Shown here piece by piece: positions 16,772 to 25,274 of a stretch of DNA of 64,000 bases (position 1 is the stretch's first letter; each line of letters starts with the position of its first letter). This DNA is from JBJEFI01 sp051873875 (GTDB lineage Bacteria > Bacillota > Bacilli > Bacillales > Bacillaceae_G). The notes below the pieces were generated by a model. It was not told the DNA's origin and ran no database searches. It saw only the letters and a list, made by a program, of their open reading frames with translations. A program made the position numbers and the translations under genes. The stretch is taken from the NCBI GenBank assembly GCA_051873875.1, contig JBJEFI010000048.1, positions 248,001 to 312,000 on the forward strand, read 5' to 3'.

Positions 16772-18023
16772 TTTGCCCTACCTCCACCAACGCCTTTGCT
16801 TTATGAATCGTTTCTTCATATTCTTTTTTGCCAATGGAATCTAAAACAATGCCTGCACCTGCTTGCACATATGCTTTTTTATCTTTGACAACAATCGTTC
16901 GAATCGTCAATGCCATATCCATATTACCTGTTGCCGATAAGTATCCTACTGCTCCGCTATATATTCCTCGACGTTCTTCCTCTAATTCATTAATCAATTG
17001 CATTGCTCGTATTTTTGGCGCTCCAGATACCGTTCCAGCTGGTAAACATGCTTTTAACACATCAAGCATTGTACATTCTTTCTTTAATTGTCCTGTTACT
17101 TCTGATACTAAATGCATCACACTTCGATAGCGTTCTACATCTAAAAATCGATTCACTGTGACAGATCCAATCTCACATACTTTTCCAATATCATTCCTAC
17201 CTAAATCAAGTAACATATAATGTTCAGCTAATTCTTTTTCATCTTTTCTTAATACATTTTCTTGTTCCTTATCTTCTAGCTCTGTTATTTTTCTCGGTGC
17301 AGTTCCAGCAATGGGATTTGTTTTGACAATATCTTTTTGAACACTTACTAAGCTTTCTGGTGATGTGCCAATAAGTTGATATGCTTCAAAATCCAAATAA
17401 TACATATATGGAGATGGATTATGGTGACGAAGTGCGTCATATAACGCCACCGTATTTCCTTGAAAATCAAACTGAAATCGTTGGGATAAAACAAGCTGAA
17501 AAATATCTCCACGAAGAATATGTTCTTTTGCTTTTTCTACTTTCTTAATAAACACCTCTTCTGTCATATTGGCTTGTTTATTGGTCATTTGAAAGGCTTG
17601 TTTTTTTATATGCAATGAAAAGATTTCTTTACTTATTTGCTCACATCGCTTATATCCTTTATAGCGATACCCTACCTCTTTTACATTGTCATACACATAA
17701 ATATCATCGTACAAAAAAAGATGGGCATCTGGTGTAGCTACTATTTTAGGCAAGGAAGTGCCAATTTGTTCATGTTGTCGAATAATATCATAGCCAATAA
17801 ATCCAACGGCTCCTCCAACAAAAGGAACTTCATCCTCATCCTCCATAATAGGTATATACTCTTTTATAACTTCTAAAAAAGGTGCTGTATATTCCTTCAC
17901 CTCTTTTCCAATCTTCACAATTGTTTTATGTTCATAACCGATAATTTCGCCATACGGTTCATATCCTAAAAAGGTAAAGCGTCCTTTATCTACCTGTTTA
18001 TCTCCACTTTCTAATAAAAACAC
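16752..18023 (-). CDS. trpE: Anthranilate synthase component I, short N-terminus
   Basis: Makes anthranilate from chorismate with ammonia from TrpG; first committed step of the pathway. The chorismate-binding domain is complete: LIGTSPESLVSV, NPIAGTAPR, AEHYMLLDLGRNDIGKVC, LPAGTVSGAPKIRAM, YSGAVGYL and VQAGAGIVLDS. The best start is GTG 18021-18023 behind GGGGAG with seven bases spacing; the frame is open further up to 18122 but that part is the T-box terminator. With this start the protein (423 residues) begins directly at VFLLESG, the Trp-feedback motif, and lacks the usual ~35 residues before it. Upstream in-frame codons (FIFQEKTKGSEK) could be residual coding. Confidence 0.9.
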   Translation of the reverse strand: MFLLESGDKQVDKGRFTFLGYEPYGEIIGYEHKTIVKIGKEVKEYTAPFLEVIKEYIPIMEDEDEVPFVGGAVGFIGYDIIRQHEQIGTSLPKIVATPDAHLFLYDDIYVYDNVKEVGYRYKGYKRCEQISKEIFSLHIKKQAFQMTNKQANMTEEVFIKKVEKAKEHILRGDIFQLVLSQRFQFDFQGNTVALYDALRHHNPSPYMYYLDFEAYQLIGTSPESLVSVQKDIVKTNPIAGTAPRKITELEDKEQENVLRKDEKELAEHYMLLDLGRNDIGKVCEIGSVTVNRFLDVERYRSVMHLVSEVTGQLKKECTMLDVLKACLPAGTVSGAPKIRAMQLINELEEERRGIYSGAVGYLSATGNMDMALTIRTIVVKDKKAYVQAGAGIVLDSIGKKEYEETIHKAKALVEVGQNDFVNR

Positions 18024-18048
18024 CTTCTCACTCCCCTTTGTTTTTTCT

Positions 18049-18345
18049 TGAAAAATAAAAAAGTCCTCTACACACAAAAAATGCATGTAGAGGACGATAT
18101 ATGTACCGTGTTGCCACCTCAATTGGAAAGATGAAATTTCCCACTCTAAGATACTTGAAACAACTGTTTCGTCATATCCGCATCCTTTTAACGGTGGAAA
18201 TCCGTAGCGCCTACTTAGCTGTTCAGCTACTCTCTCGTAAGTCCATTCAGATTATTTTATCGTACTAGCTCTCAGCACCGCTAGCTCTCTGTAACGTATC
18301 CAATAATCATACTACTCTTACTCATCAATTTACATCATTTAATTG
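18049..18345 (-). promoter_or_regulatory. Tryptophan-specific T-box leader with terminator/antiterminator
   Basis: Minus-strand leader before trpE. The T-box sequence GAGGTGGCAACACGG is at 18120-18106; its UGGC matches the GCCA end expected of a G73-type tRNA. The specifier loop reads GAATGGAC (18248-18241) with TGG, a Trp codon. Stem I parts (CAGAGAGCTAGCGGTGCTGAGAG) lie at about 18290-18265; the terminator stem is TGTAGAGGAC/GTCCTCTACA (18095-18063, arms written either way) followed by a T run. By known T-box logic, uncharged tRNA-Trp stabilises the antiterminator and allows trp transcription. Confidence 0.93.
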
Positions 18346-18383
18346 CCTTTTATTGTATCTTAGCTAAATAAAAAAAGGCAATT
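18341..18383 (-). promoter_or_regulatory. trp operon promoter inside an 11-bp inverted repeat
   Basis: On the minus strand TTGCCT (18381-18376) and TACAAT (18357-18352) are separated by 18 bases, a good sigma-A promoter for the T-box transcript. The same region is a perfect inverted repeat: AATTGCCTTTT (18341-18351) with AAAAGGCAATT (18373-18383), 21 bases apart. Read on the plus strand it looks like a terminator with a T tail, but no plus-strand gene precedes it. Confidence 0.65.
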
Positions 18384-18526
18384 TTTTTCGTTCGACAAAA
18401 TTAGACGTTTATTTTTTGTTATATAAAGATAAAAAGCTTCTTTTCTATCATTGTAATCTTTTGTTAGTATATTAAATTATTTAGTTAGCGTTGATATATT
18501 ATTATATTCTAAACTTAAACCATTAA

Positions 18527-18653
18527 CTATATTTTCAATTTCTTTAATAATGTCGTTGAATTACCTAGCTTTGTATATAATGTTTCTTCTTTTTCCAACA
18601 CTTCATCTTCCAATCAATAAAATCGCCACAATATGCAAAACGAGTTTTTTCAT
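18527..18653 (-). pseudogene. Possible small membrane peptide gene with one-base frameshift
   Basis: GGAGGG followed by ATG (18653) starts MKKLVLHIVAILLI, a Lys-Lys plus hydrophobic helix, then TGA in this frame. Dropping one base after the helix continues EDEVLEKEETLYTKLGNS and TTLLKKLKI to TAG at 18527-18529. The combined length is 127 bases, one more than 42 codons. No family recognised. It could be chance, a decayed gene, or a sequence error. Confidence 0.35.
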
Positions 18654-18980
18654 TTTCTCCCTCCTACTTTACCCTCTTTCTCGATAAGTAAGGATTTTAT
18701 TAATCCTTCAAAATGTATAGGTATATTCATTATATGCACATAAGCATATCCCCCTTGTTCGACTAGTCGATGCGTTATGAATCATCCTAAGAGAAAAAGA
18801 AATAATACTTTTTTATAAGATATTAACTATTATGGAGAATTTCCCCTTGATTCTTCCATAACTAATAGAAGGTGTATGTAGAAACCTTATCTAAAATCTT
18901 CTTTTCATAGTTCAACATACTCCCTATACACTGAGCAGTTGTCACTTACTTTTAAACTATTAATAGGAAATTTTTCATTC
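18654..18980. other. Non-coding stretch before the feo promoter
   Basis: AT-rich sequence with no convincing gene on either strand. A short imperfect stem (TATGGAGAAT / ATTCTTCCATA, about 18831-18861) is the only structure noticed. Confidence 0.4.
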
Positions 18981-19033
18981 TTGAAATAAACAAGTAATCA
19001 TGATACGATGATAAAAATGATAATCATTTTCAA
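18981..19033 (+). promoter_or_regulatory. feoAB promoter with Fur box
   Basis: TTGAAA (18981-18986), 17 bases, TACGAT (19004-19009), followed by AAATGATAATCATTTTC (19015-19031), a close match to the GATAATGATAATCATTATC Fur consensus covering the expected transcription start. Iron-replete repression by Fur is inferred. Confidence 0.85.
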
Positions 19034-19053
19034 TTAGAAGTGAGGGATGCACT

Positions 19054-19281
19054 ATGAACTTACAACAATTAAAATCTGGGAATTCAGCTACAATTACATC
19101 ATTAAATAATATAGATAGCATATTAAAAAAACGATTAATTGCATTCGGACTTACAGAAGGTTGTCAAGTTTGCCTTTGTCAAAAAACATTTTTCGGTGGA
19201 CCTTGTATTATTGAGTGCAAAGGACAAAAGTTAAGTTTACGAAAGTGCGATGCACAATTAATTGAGGTGGCACCTCAATGA
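19054..19281 (+). CDS. feoA: Ferrous iron transport protein A
   Basis: 75-residue SH3-like cytoplasmic protein needed for FeoB-mediated Fe2+ uptake. The family pattern is clear: a small beta-barrel with LKKRLIAFGLTEGCQV in the middle (the conserved R-L-x-x-x-G-L/M-x-x-G turn) and a hydrophobic strand after it. It has several Cys residues. Start behind GTGAGGG. The stop overlaps the feoB start by four bases, so translation is coupled, and a Fur box lies just upstream. Confidence 0.93.
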   Translation: MNLQQLKSGNSATITSLNNIDSILKKRLIAFGLTEGCQVCLCQKTFFGGPCIIECKGQKLSLRKCDAQLIEVAPQ

Positions 19282-21257
19282 AAACTGTAGCTTTACTAGG
19301 CAATCCAAACACGGGAAAAACCTCTTTATTTAATACACTAACAAACTCTTATGCCTATGTTGGAAATTGGAGCGGTGTAACGGTCGAAAAAAAGGTTGGG
19401 ACTCTTGTAAATAAAGACGGAAAAATCATTGACCTTCCTGGTATATACGACATTACTCCACTTTCTAAAGAAGAAAACATTGTAACAAACTTCTTGATAC
19501 ATGATGAATATAATACAATTTTAAATATTTTAGATGCATCTTTATTATCACGTAACCTTCAATTAACCATTCAATTATTAGAATTAGGAAAGCCCATGAC
19601 AATTGCCTTAAACATGATGGATGTAGCAAAAAGACGTGGGTTATCTATTGATACAGATAAATTAAGCAATTTATTACACGTTCCTGTTATCCCGGTAATT
19701 GCAAGAACAGGTAAGGGAACAGATAAATTAATTGAATCATTCGATCAACCAATTCCAACTCATTCTTTTTCACTAGACTATGGGATAGAAATGGAAGATT
19801 GTATTGAGGACATATGTGACATATTGAGCAATGAATACGACTCTTTATCTAGATGGATCGCTATCCAAGTTTTACTTGAGAACAACGCTATTATAAAAGA
19901 ACTAGAAGAAAAAGAATACTATACAACAATTCTTAACTTTGTGCGTACATTGCAAGATACAATGAAGAAACCTTTAGCACAGCACATTTATGCAACGAGA
20001 CAGGCTTATATTGATACCGTTATTAACGAATGTGTAACAACAAATTCTTCAGCACAAAAAAATTGGTCTGAACGATTAGATAAACTTTTTACACATCCAT
20101 TTTTTGGTTTGCCAATCTTTTTTTTCTTAATGTATCTTATTTTTCAGACGACATTTAAATGGGTTGGTACACCTCTTTCGGACATGCTTGATGCCTTTAT
20201 AACAGGACCGTTTACAACAGCTGTAGAGTCCCTTTTACAAACCGTTCATGCCTCCGATACGTTACAAGCACTTATATTAGATGGCATTATTTCCGGTGTT
20301 GGTGGGGTACTTGTATTTGTACCGCAAATTTTCGTATTGTTCTTCTTTATCTCATTACTAGAAGATAGCGGATATATGTCTCGAATTGCCATTGTCATGG
20401 ATCGGATTATGGAATTTTTCGGCTTAAACGGAAAAGCTTTCATTCCAATGATCGTTAGTTTTGGCTGTAATGTGCCAGGTATTATGACTGCACGAACAAT
20501 TGAACAAGAAAAAGATCGCCTATTAACGATTCTTGTTGCACCATTTATGTCATGTTCTGCACGGTTACCAGTATATGCTTTATTTGCAGGTGCATTCTTT
20601 GCCAAAAATCAATCGCTCGTTATTTTATCTTTATATATACTAGGAATTGTATTAGCTTTAATTGTTACAAAAATCTTATCTTTAACACTCTTGAAAAAGG
20701 ACAAGTCTATTTTTATTATCGAACTTCCCCCATACCGCATTCCACAGGGGAAAACATTATGGCGTAGTACATGGGAAAAGGGAAAAGGATTTATTCGCAA
20801 AGCGGGAACTATTATTTTTGCAGGATCTGTTTTAATTTGGTTATTAACATACCTTGGACCAGGTGGCATTAATGTAGATATGAACGAAAGTTTCCTTGCA
20901 AAAATTGGTGGCGTAATTGCCCCTATTTTTACACCACTTGGATTTGGTACTTGGGAAGCTTCTGCTTCATTATTAACTGGATTTTTAGCAAAAGAAGTTG
21001 TCGTTTCATCCATGAGTATTATTTATGGCGTTACAGAAGGTGCATTAGGAACGACAATTGCTAGTGCATTTACACCTTTATCTGCTTATGCATTTTTAAC
21101 ATTTGTCTTACTTTACGTTCCTTGTTTAGCTACGGTAGCTGTTATTCGTAGAGAAACGGCTTCGCTAAAATGGACTATTTTTAGTGTAATATATCCATTA
21201 GTCACAGCATATGTTGTCGCATTACTTGTCTATACAATTGGAAATATCCTTTTTTAG
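19278..21257 (+). CDS. feoB: Ferrous iron transporter B
   Basis: Fe2+ permease of 659 residues. The N-terminal G domain has GNPNTGKTS (G1, residues 8-16), DLPGIYDI (G3) and NMMD (G4, a variant of NxxD), followed by a helical GDI-like spacer to about residue 255. The membrane domain carries the two inverted Gate repeats with the conserved Cys in SFGCNVPGIMTAR and PFMSCSARLPVYAL, and NA. The C-terminal helices end in IGNILF. Both feoA and the small FeoB-associated gene flank it, making a Fur-controlled operon. Confidence 0.96.
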   Translation: MKTVALLGNPNTGKTSLFNTLTNSYAYVGNWSGVTVEKKVGTLVNKDGKIIDLPGIYDITPLSKEENIVTNFLIHDEYNTILNILDASLLSRNLQLTIQLLELGKPMTIALNMMDVAKRRGLSIDTDKLSNLLHVPVIPVIARTGKGTDKLIESFDQPIPTHSFSLDYGIEMEDCIEDICDILSNEYDSLSRWIAIQVLLENNAIIKELEEKEYYTTILNFVRTLQDTMKKPLAQHIYATRQAYIDTVINECVTTNSSAQKNWSERLDKLFTHPFFGLPIFFFLMYLIFQTTFKWVGTPLSDMLDAFITGPFTTAVESLLQTVHASDTLQALILDGIISGVGGVLVFVPQIFVLFFFISLLEDSGYMSRIAIVMDRIMEFFGLNGKAFIPMIVSFGCNVPGIMTARTIEQEKDRLLTILVAPFMSCSARLPVYALFAGAFFAKNQSLVILSLYILGIVLALIVTKILSLTLLKKDKSIFIIELPPYRIPQGKTLWRSTWEKGKGFIRKAGTIIFAGSVLIWLLTYLGPGGINVDMNESFLAKIGGVIAPIFTPLGFGTWEASASLLTGFLAKEVVVSSMSIIYGVTEGALGTTIASAFTPLSAYAFLTFVLLYVPCLATVAVIRRETASLKWTIFSVIYPLVTAYVVALLVYTIGNILF

Positions 21258-21295
21258 TTAAACATTATCGATAAAAAGAAAGCAGGGAAAATGGG

Positions 21296-21475
21296 ATGGT
21301 TAGTATCATCATTGTTGTTGGTATTGTCATTTTTGCAATGTATCTTTTGTATAAAACAATAAAAAAACAAAAAGCTGGAAAATGTAGTAGTTGTCACGTG
21401 GAAGCTTCTTGTTCAAAACAAGCTTGTACAGTAGATTGGAATAAAACGATTTCTGAAGCCACAAAAAAAGGCTGA
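21296..21475 (+). CDS. FeoB-associated Cys-rich membrane peptide
   Basis: 59 residues: one N-terminal helix (MVSIIIVVGIVIFAMYLLY), a Lys-rich stretch (KTIKKQKAGK) and a Cys cluster CSSCHVEASCSKQACT. This is the form of the FeoB-associated Cys-rich proteins (PF12669-like) that follow feoB in many Firmicutes and may replace FeoC or hold a metal. ATG 21296 is chosen because AGGG lies eight bases before it; the ATG five bases upstream is in another frame. It starts 38 bases after feoB and is closed by a strong terminator. Confidence 0.85.
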   Translation: MVSIIIVVGIVIFAMYLLYKTIKKQKAGKCSSCHVEASCSKQACTVDWNKTISEATKKG

Positions 21476-21497
21476 CCATAATTGGTCAGCCTTTTTA
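21465..21497. terminator. Bidirectional terminator after the feo operon
   Basis: AAAAAGGCTGACCA pairs perfectly with TGGTCAGCCTTTTT around TAAT. It also closes the minus-strand aldo/keto reductase gene. Confidence 0.92.
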
Positions 21498-22397
21498 TTA
21501 TGGCAGTGGATATCCTTGAGCAGCAATAAAGATTTCATACCATTGTTCACGTGTTAACGTAACCTTTAATGAATCAACAGCTTTTTGTACACGCTCAATT
21601 TTACCTGAGCCGACGATTGGCATCATGCCAACTGGATGCATATTTAACCATGCATAAGCAATTGTATCAATATCTACACCATGAGACGCTGCAATTTTAG
21701 CTAGTACACCACGAACGCGAACCGCATCTTCTCCTTCATCTGTGAATAAACGACCGCCAGCTAGTGGTGACCAAATCATTGGTTTTACTTTATACTGAGC
21801 TAACCATTCCATCACACCGTTTTGGAAATGTTCTAAGCATAAAGGTGATACTTCAATTTGATTTGTAACAATCGATTCATCTAAATAAGCTTGTAGCATA
21901 TTTAATTGAGGAACTGTAAAATTAGAAACACCAAAATGTCTTACTTTTCCTTCTTGCTTTAACTGTTGAAATGCAGAAGCAACATCTTCTGGATTCATTA
22001 ATGGATCGACACGGTGAATTAAAACAACATCTAATTGATCCGTATGGAAATTTTGTAAAGATGTTTCTACACTTTTAATAATATGTTCTTTTGTTGTATT
22101 GTAATGATTCATCGTATATTGAGGACGATTTGGAGATACAAGAGAAATACCACATTTTGTGACAATTTCAATTTGATCACGTAATGCAGGCTTTTCCTTT
22201 AATGCCTCCCCAAAAATTTGCTCACACGTATAACTTCCATAAATATCTGCATGGTCAAAAGTTGTAATACCCATTTCGATACATTTCTCAATAAAATCAA
22301 TACATTGTGCTGTAGAAAAATCCCATGATTCTAAACGCCACATACCATGAATTATTTTTGAAAAGGATAAATCATCTCGAAGTTGAATTCGTTCCAT
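21498..22397 (-). CDS. Aldo/keto reductase (YdhF/COG4989-like)
   Basis: NADPH-dependent oxidoreductase, TIM barrel, 299 residues. The AKR catalytic residues are visible: Asp and Tyr in TFDHADIYGSY, Lys in EIVTKCGI, and His in DVVLIHRVDPL. HFGVSNFTVPQL and IPIVGS-like MPIVGSGKIERV are the usual cofactor-site segments. It lies alone with its own promoter region. The physiological substrate is unknown. A strong match in arrangement to E. coli YdhF-type enzymes; not the YhdN/AKR11 type. Confidence 0.88.
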   Translation of the reverse strand: MERIQLRDDLSFSKIIHGMWRLESWDFSTAQCIDFIEKCIEMGITTFDHADIYGSYTCEQIFGEALKEKPALRDQIEIVTKCGISLVSPNRPQYTMNHYNTTKEHIIKSVETSLQNFHTDQLDVVLIHRVDPLMNPEDVASAFQQLKQEGKVRHFGVSNFTVPQLNMLQAYLDESIVTNQIEVSPLCLEHFQNGVMEWLAQYKVKPMIWSPLAGGRLFTDEGEDAVRVRGVLAKIAASHGVDIDTIAYAWLNMHPVGMMPIVGSGKIERVQKAVDSLKVTLTREQWYEIFIAAQGYPLP

Positions 22398-22552
22398 TTA
22401 TGTATCACCTCATAATTATTATCTTTCTCTAAATTATGACATCGTTTTCAATAAGTGTCTAGGGAAAATTATCGTACAATATAATTCGATTGTTTATCCC
22501 ATTATCCTATTTTAACAATTAATTGGTATTTTTTTTAATTTCACTAATATAT

Positions 22553-22642
22553 ATGATAAAGTGGATGCTCTCATATGACGTTTATCCGCCGTAAACGCAT
22601 ATACACCAATAAACCGTGCTACAACTAGCACGGCATTTTTTA
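22553..22642 (+). ncRNA. Candidate small RNA ending in a strong terminator
   Basis: On the plus strand TTGGTA is followed 16 bases later by TAATAT, then about 90 bases containing a CGTTTA/TAAACG stem and a final stem CCGTGCTA/TAGCACGG (22614-22633) with CATTTTTTAT. No open frame of note lies inside and no plus-strand gene is upstream. The same final hairpin can serve as the minus-strand terminator of the deacetylase gene, which is a simpler explanation for its presence. Confidence 0.3.
22612..22640 (-). terminator. Terminator of the polysaccharide deacetylase gene
   Basis: CCGTGCTA (22614-22621) and TAGCACGG (22626-22633) form an 8-bp stem; on the minus strand it is followed by TTTATT. Confidence 0.6.
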
Positions 22643-22645
22643 TTT

Positions 22646-23386
22646 CTATAACCTTGGATCATTCCAAAAATTTAATGGAAAATGATTATACTCCCTATAC
22701 ACTTCAAATGTATATCCCTTCTTCTTAATCATTTCAATAATTTCTGGAAGAACAGATAACGTTGCTGGTCGATCATGAATAAGAATGACTTCCATTTTAT
22801 TTGTTAATTGCCCTTCTATTTCTTTTAAAATTTCTTCTGGATCATCCTGATGTCGCCAATCTGAAGAGTCTATTGTCCAATCCCACATTTTCAAATGGGC
22901 ATTAACTGCTTCATCTCGTAACGCTTTTGTCATTCCTGATATTGAACCATATGGAGAACGAAATAAAACAGGGCTATACCCTAATATTCGTTTTAATAAT
23001 CGTTGCTCCGTTTTCATTTCTTTAATTATTTCTCCCTCACTGTATAGCTTTTTATAATCATGTGTCATGGAATGAAGACCAATGTAATGTCCTTCTCTTT
23101 TCATTCGCTTTATTACCTTTTCATTTCCGCTTATATTAGAACCAATTAAGAAAAAAGTTGCCTTCACCCCATAGCGCTTAAGAACATCTAAAAATTTAGG
23201 CGTTTGAAGAGTAGGACCATCATCAATCGTTAAATACACGATTTTTTTCTCTTTTTCATCATACGTTGTATTTGGATTGCTTTCTTGATAATACTCCTGA
23301 TTAAACACCTTCTCTCCCCTATTTTCATTGCTCAATATTGGATTCATTAATGTAAAAAAGAGACTAAAAATTGCTAACCATTTCAA
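22646..23386 (-). CDS. Polysaccharide deacetylase (NodB/CE4 family), secreted or membrane-anchored
   Basis: 246 residues. The signal or anchor MKWLAIFSLFFTLMNPILS is followed from about residue 50 by a NodB domain: YLTIDDGP (catalytic base Asp and metal Asp), GLHSMTHDY (metal His pair), LFRSPYGS and ILIHDRP (catalytic His). These enzymes remove acetyl groups from GlcNAc or MurNAc in peptidoglycan or from chitin-type chains. TTG 23386 is chosen because GGTGGGG lies six bases upstream and Lys at position 2 begins the signal; the frame extends to 23407. Target not determined. Confidence 0.87.
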   Translation of the reverse strand: MKWLAIFSLFFTLMNPILSNENRGEKVFNQEYYQESNPNTTYDEKEKKIVYLTIDDGPTLQTPKFLDVLKRYGVKATFFLIGSNISGNEKVIKRMKREGHYIGLHSMTHDYKKLYSEGEIIKEMKTEQRLLKRILGYSPVLFRSPYGSISGMTKALRDEAVNAHLKMWDWTIDSSDWRHQDDPEEILKEIEGQLTNKMEVILIHDRPATLSVLPEIIEMIKKKGYTFEVYREYNHFPLNFWNDPRL

Positions 23387-23536
23387 TCTATTCCCCACCA
23401 TTCTCAACTATCTTCTCTATTAGTATGAAATAAAAGTCGTTATTTCATTTATGAAGAACAAGAAAAAGTAAATTACACAAACTTCCTTTAAATTTGGTAT
23501 ACTAATCATAATGATATTTATGAAAGGAATGACTAT

Positions 23537-24397
23537 ATGATTTGTCCACACTGTCAAACACAACTAAATGAAGAACAGCGCTATTGTCCAAAATGTGGAA
23601 CAGAGGTACAAGATACAAAGGTGGAGAAAAAAGAAGAAGAACAAGATTTTATGAAAGAAAATGAACTAGAAGAACATACCGTACTAGAAGACATTGAAAA
23701 AGATCCATTAATCATTGAACCAACATTAAACAATGATGAACAACCAGTAATTCTTGATACTTCTAATTCAGCATCCTTAGATGAAGAAAAAGAAAATACT
23801 GTGAAAATATATACAACTTCCTTTTTCAATTATATAAAACAAGGATTAAAGGCACCATTTACATCTACAATCAGTGTAACAGAAAAAGAATTTCCATTTT
23901 CACTTACATTATTTCTTTTAACAATCCTTATCCTTCCTTGTACGATTTATTTATTCTTTAGTCAACTTCTACATACAACAGGTATCTTTTATCTTGATAC
24001 GCTTATGTCTTTATTGCCTTTTTGGAAAACAACGACTGCGATCTTTTTCATTGTAGTCTTTATACAAGTATCTTTTATCTTGCTTTTTATCGGTATTGTG
24101 AAAATACAACGTAGTAAAACAACTGTAAAGCTATTATTTATTCGATATATGCATATTAGCATGCTAAGCTTAATTGGCTATATAATTGGGTTCTTTCTTG
24201 CATTTATAAACAGTCCTCTTGCCATTTTACTTATTTTAGGCTGCTGGCTGTTTCAAATCATTGTTGTGTCACTTCTATTCTTCATTGAACGTCGTGAAAA
24301 CAACACCTTAATTGACCCTGTATATAATGTTCTTTTATTCCTATTAGGCATTTATTTTATTGCATCTGTTATTCTTCCAGCTCTTATTATAAGCTAA
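23537..24397 (+). CDS. Zinc-ribbon membrane protein of unknown function
   Basis: 286 residues. An N-terminal double-CxxC zinc ribbon (Cys 3, 6, 17, 20; CPHC and CPKCG) is followed by a highly acidic, disordered linker (to about residue 85) and then five predicted membrane helices (about 115-285). Similar domain order is found in uncharacterised zinc_ribbon_2 membrane proteins of Bacilli. The start follows GAAAGGAATG. No neighbour suggests a role. Monocistronic with its own terminator. Confidence 0.75.
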   Translation: MICPHCQTQLNEEQRYCPKCGTEVQDTKVEKKEEEQDFMKENELEEHTVLEDIEKDPLIIEPTLNNDEQPVILDTSNSASLDEEKENTVKIYTTSFFNYIKQGLKAPFTSTISVTEKEFPFSLTLFLLTILILPCTIYLFFSQLLHTTGIFYLDTLMSLLPFWKTTTAIFFIVVFIQVSFILLFIGIVKIQRSKTTVKLLFIRYMHISMLSLIGYIIGFFLAFINSPLAILLILGCWLFQIIVVSLLFFIERRENNTLIDPVYNVLLFLLGIYFIASVILPALIIS

Positions 24398-24447
24398 AGA
24401 AAACCCGAACCTCTTCTTTAATCTGATAGGTTCGGGTTTTCTTTTTA
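24396..24447 (+). terminator. Strong terminator after zinc-ribbon gene
   Basis: AAAGAAAACCCGAACCT pairs perfectly with AGGTTCGGGTTTTCTTT; TT run follows. The stop codon TAA overlaps the left arm. Confidence 0.93.
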
Positions 24448-24521
24448 TTCCAACTAACCTTAAAATTTGTTCATCAAACGTTTAGTAATAAAGAAAAAAA
24501 TCCAATAATGAAAGTTTTTCT

Positions 24522-24908
24522 TTATCCTTGATGAACAAAACATTGAACACGTTCATTCTCTGCTCGTTCTGTAATGCACACTTCTTTCAAATTCAACTGA
24601 TATTGACAATGCGTAAATAAACGAATCGATTGTAAGCCATACATAAGTTCCATAATATAAATTGGGCTATTAGACTGTACTGTACATTTTACATTTCCAT
24701 TTACAACGTAGTGATCATTCTTAACAGGTAAGTCACCAATTGATAAACATACTTTTATTGCGTTCTTTTTGTCCTTTGTGGAGTCTTTCTCCACATCTTC
24801 AATTCGTCCACGTGAAACGCGTCCCATCGCTACATTCAGCAAATATACTAATAACTTATTTGCATTAACTGGTAGCTTTTCTGTTTCAATTAAGAATTCA
24901 AGTTGCAT
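24522..24908 (-). CDS. Unknown soluble protein
   Basis: 128 residues, no signal peptide or membrane helix. It starts MQLEFLIETEKLPVNANKLL, has a helical N-terminal third, a charged middle (RIEDVEKDSTKDKKNAI) and a beta-rich second half (VVNGNVKCTVQ, QLNLKEVCITE). ATG 24908 is chosen because a GGGGGG ribosome binding site lies ten bases upstream. I do not recognise a family. A catabolite-response-like palindrome lies about 25 bases before the start. Confidence 0.6.
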   Translation of the reverse strand: MQLEFLIETEKLPVNANKLLVYLLNVAMGRVSRGRIEDVEKDSTKDKKNAIKVCLSIGDLPVKNDHYVVNGNVKCTVQSNSPIYIMELMYGLQSIRLFTHCQYQLNLKEVCITERAENERVQCFVHQG

Positions 24909-25230
24909 ACAGATATGTCCCCCCGCCAAAGCAAAAGCGCTTTCATTTTGTTATACATTACACATACTTGTCTACACTATCATAAACAAGTAACACTCGA
25001 AATGTAATAAGTGTTAACTTAAGGTCATTTTACCATATTTTCAGATAGTATCTCCACTCAGAGCCATTGCAAATTCAAATTATCTCTCACTCATCATATT
25101 ATATGTTAAAAAAAAATAAAATTTTACATAAAAGAATTGAGAAGAAATATGGAAAAGAATCTTACTAATAGTGATATTTTCATTTCTCTTTTAATTTCTT
25201 CTTTTTAAATAAATATTTTCACTCCATAGA
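24909..25230. promoter_or_regulatory. Intergenic region with a cre-like palindrome
   Basis: GCAAAAGCGCTTTCA (24931-24945; reverse TGAAAGCGCTTTTGC) has a perfect AAAGCGCTTT core and matches one half of the CcpA cre consensus, with two mismatches in the other half. It sits just before the unknown gene at 24522-24908. The rest, to 25230, is AT-rich with no gene seen. Confidence 0.35.
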
Positions 25231-25268
25231 ACAAAAATAAAGGCTGTCCCGCTAATAGGACAGCCTTT
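25230..25268 (-). terminator. Terminator of alaR-alaT
   Basis: AAAGGCTGTCC (25239-25249) pairs with GGACAGCCTTT (25258-25268); on the minus strand it is followed by ATTTTTGTTC. Confidence 0.88.
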
Positions 25269-25274
25269 ACTTAT

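Noticed and set aside
18024..18122. 33-codon N-terminal extension of trpE
   Set aside because: It overlaps the T-box antiterminator and terminator and has no ribosome binding site; kept only as a remark.
18341..18390. Plus-strand terminator
   Set aside because: No plus-strand gene precedes it; the arms coincide with the trp promoter on the other strand, so it is reported as a promoter-embedded repeat.
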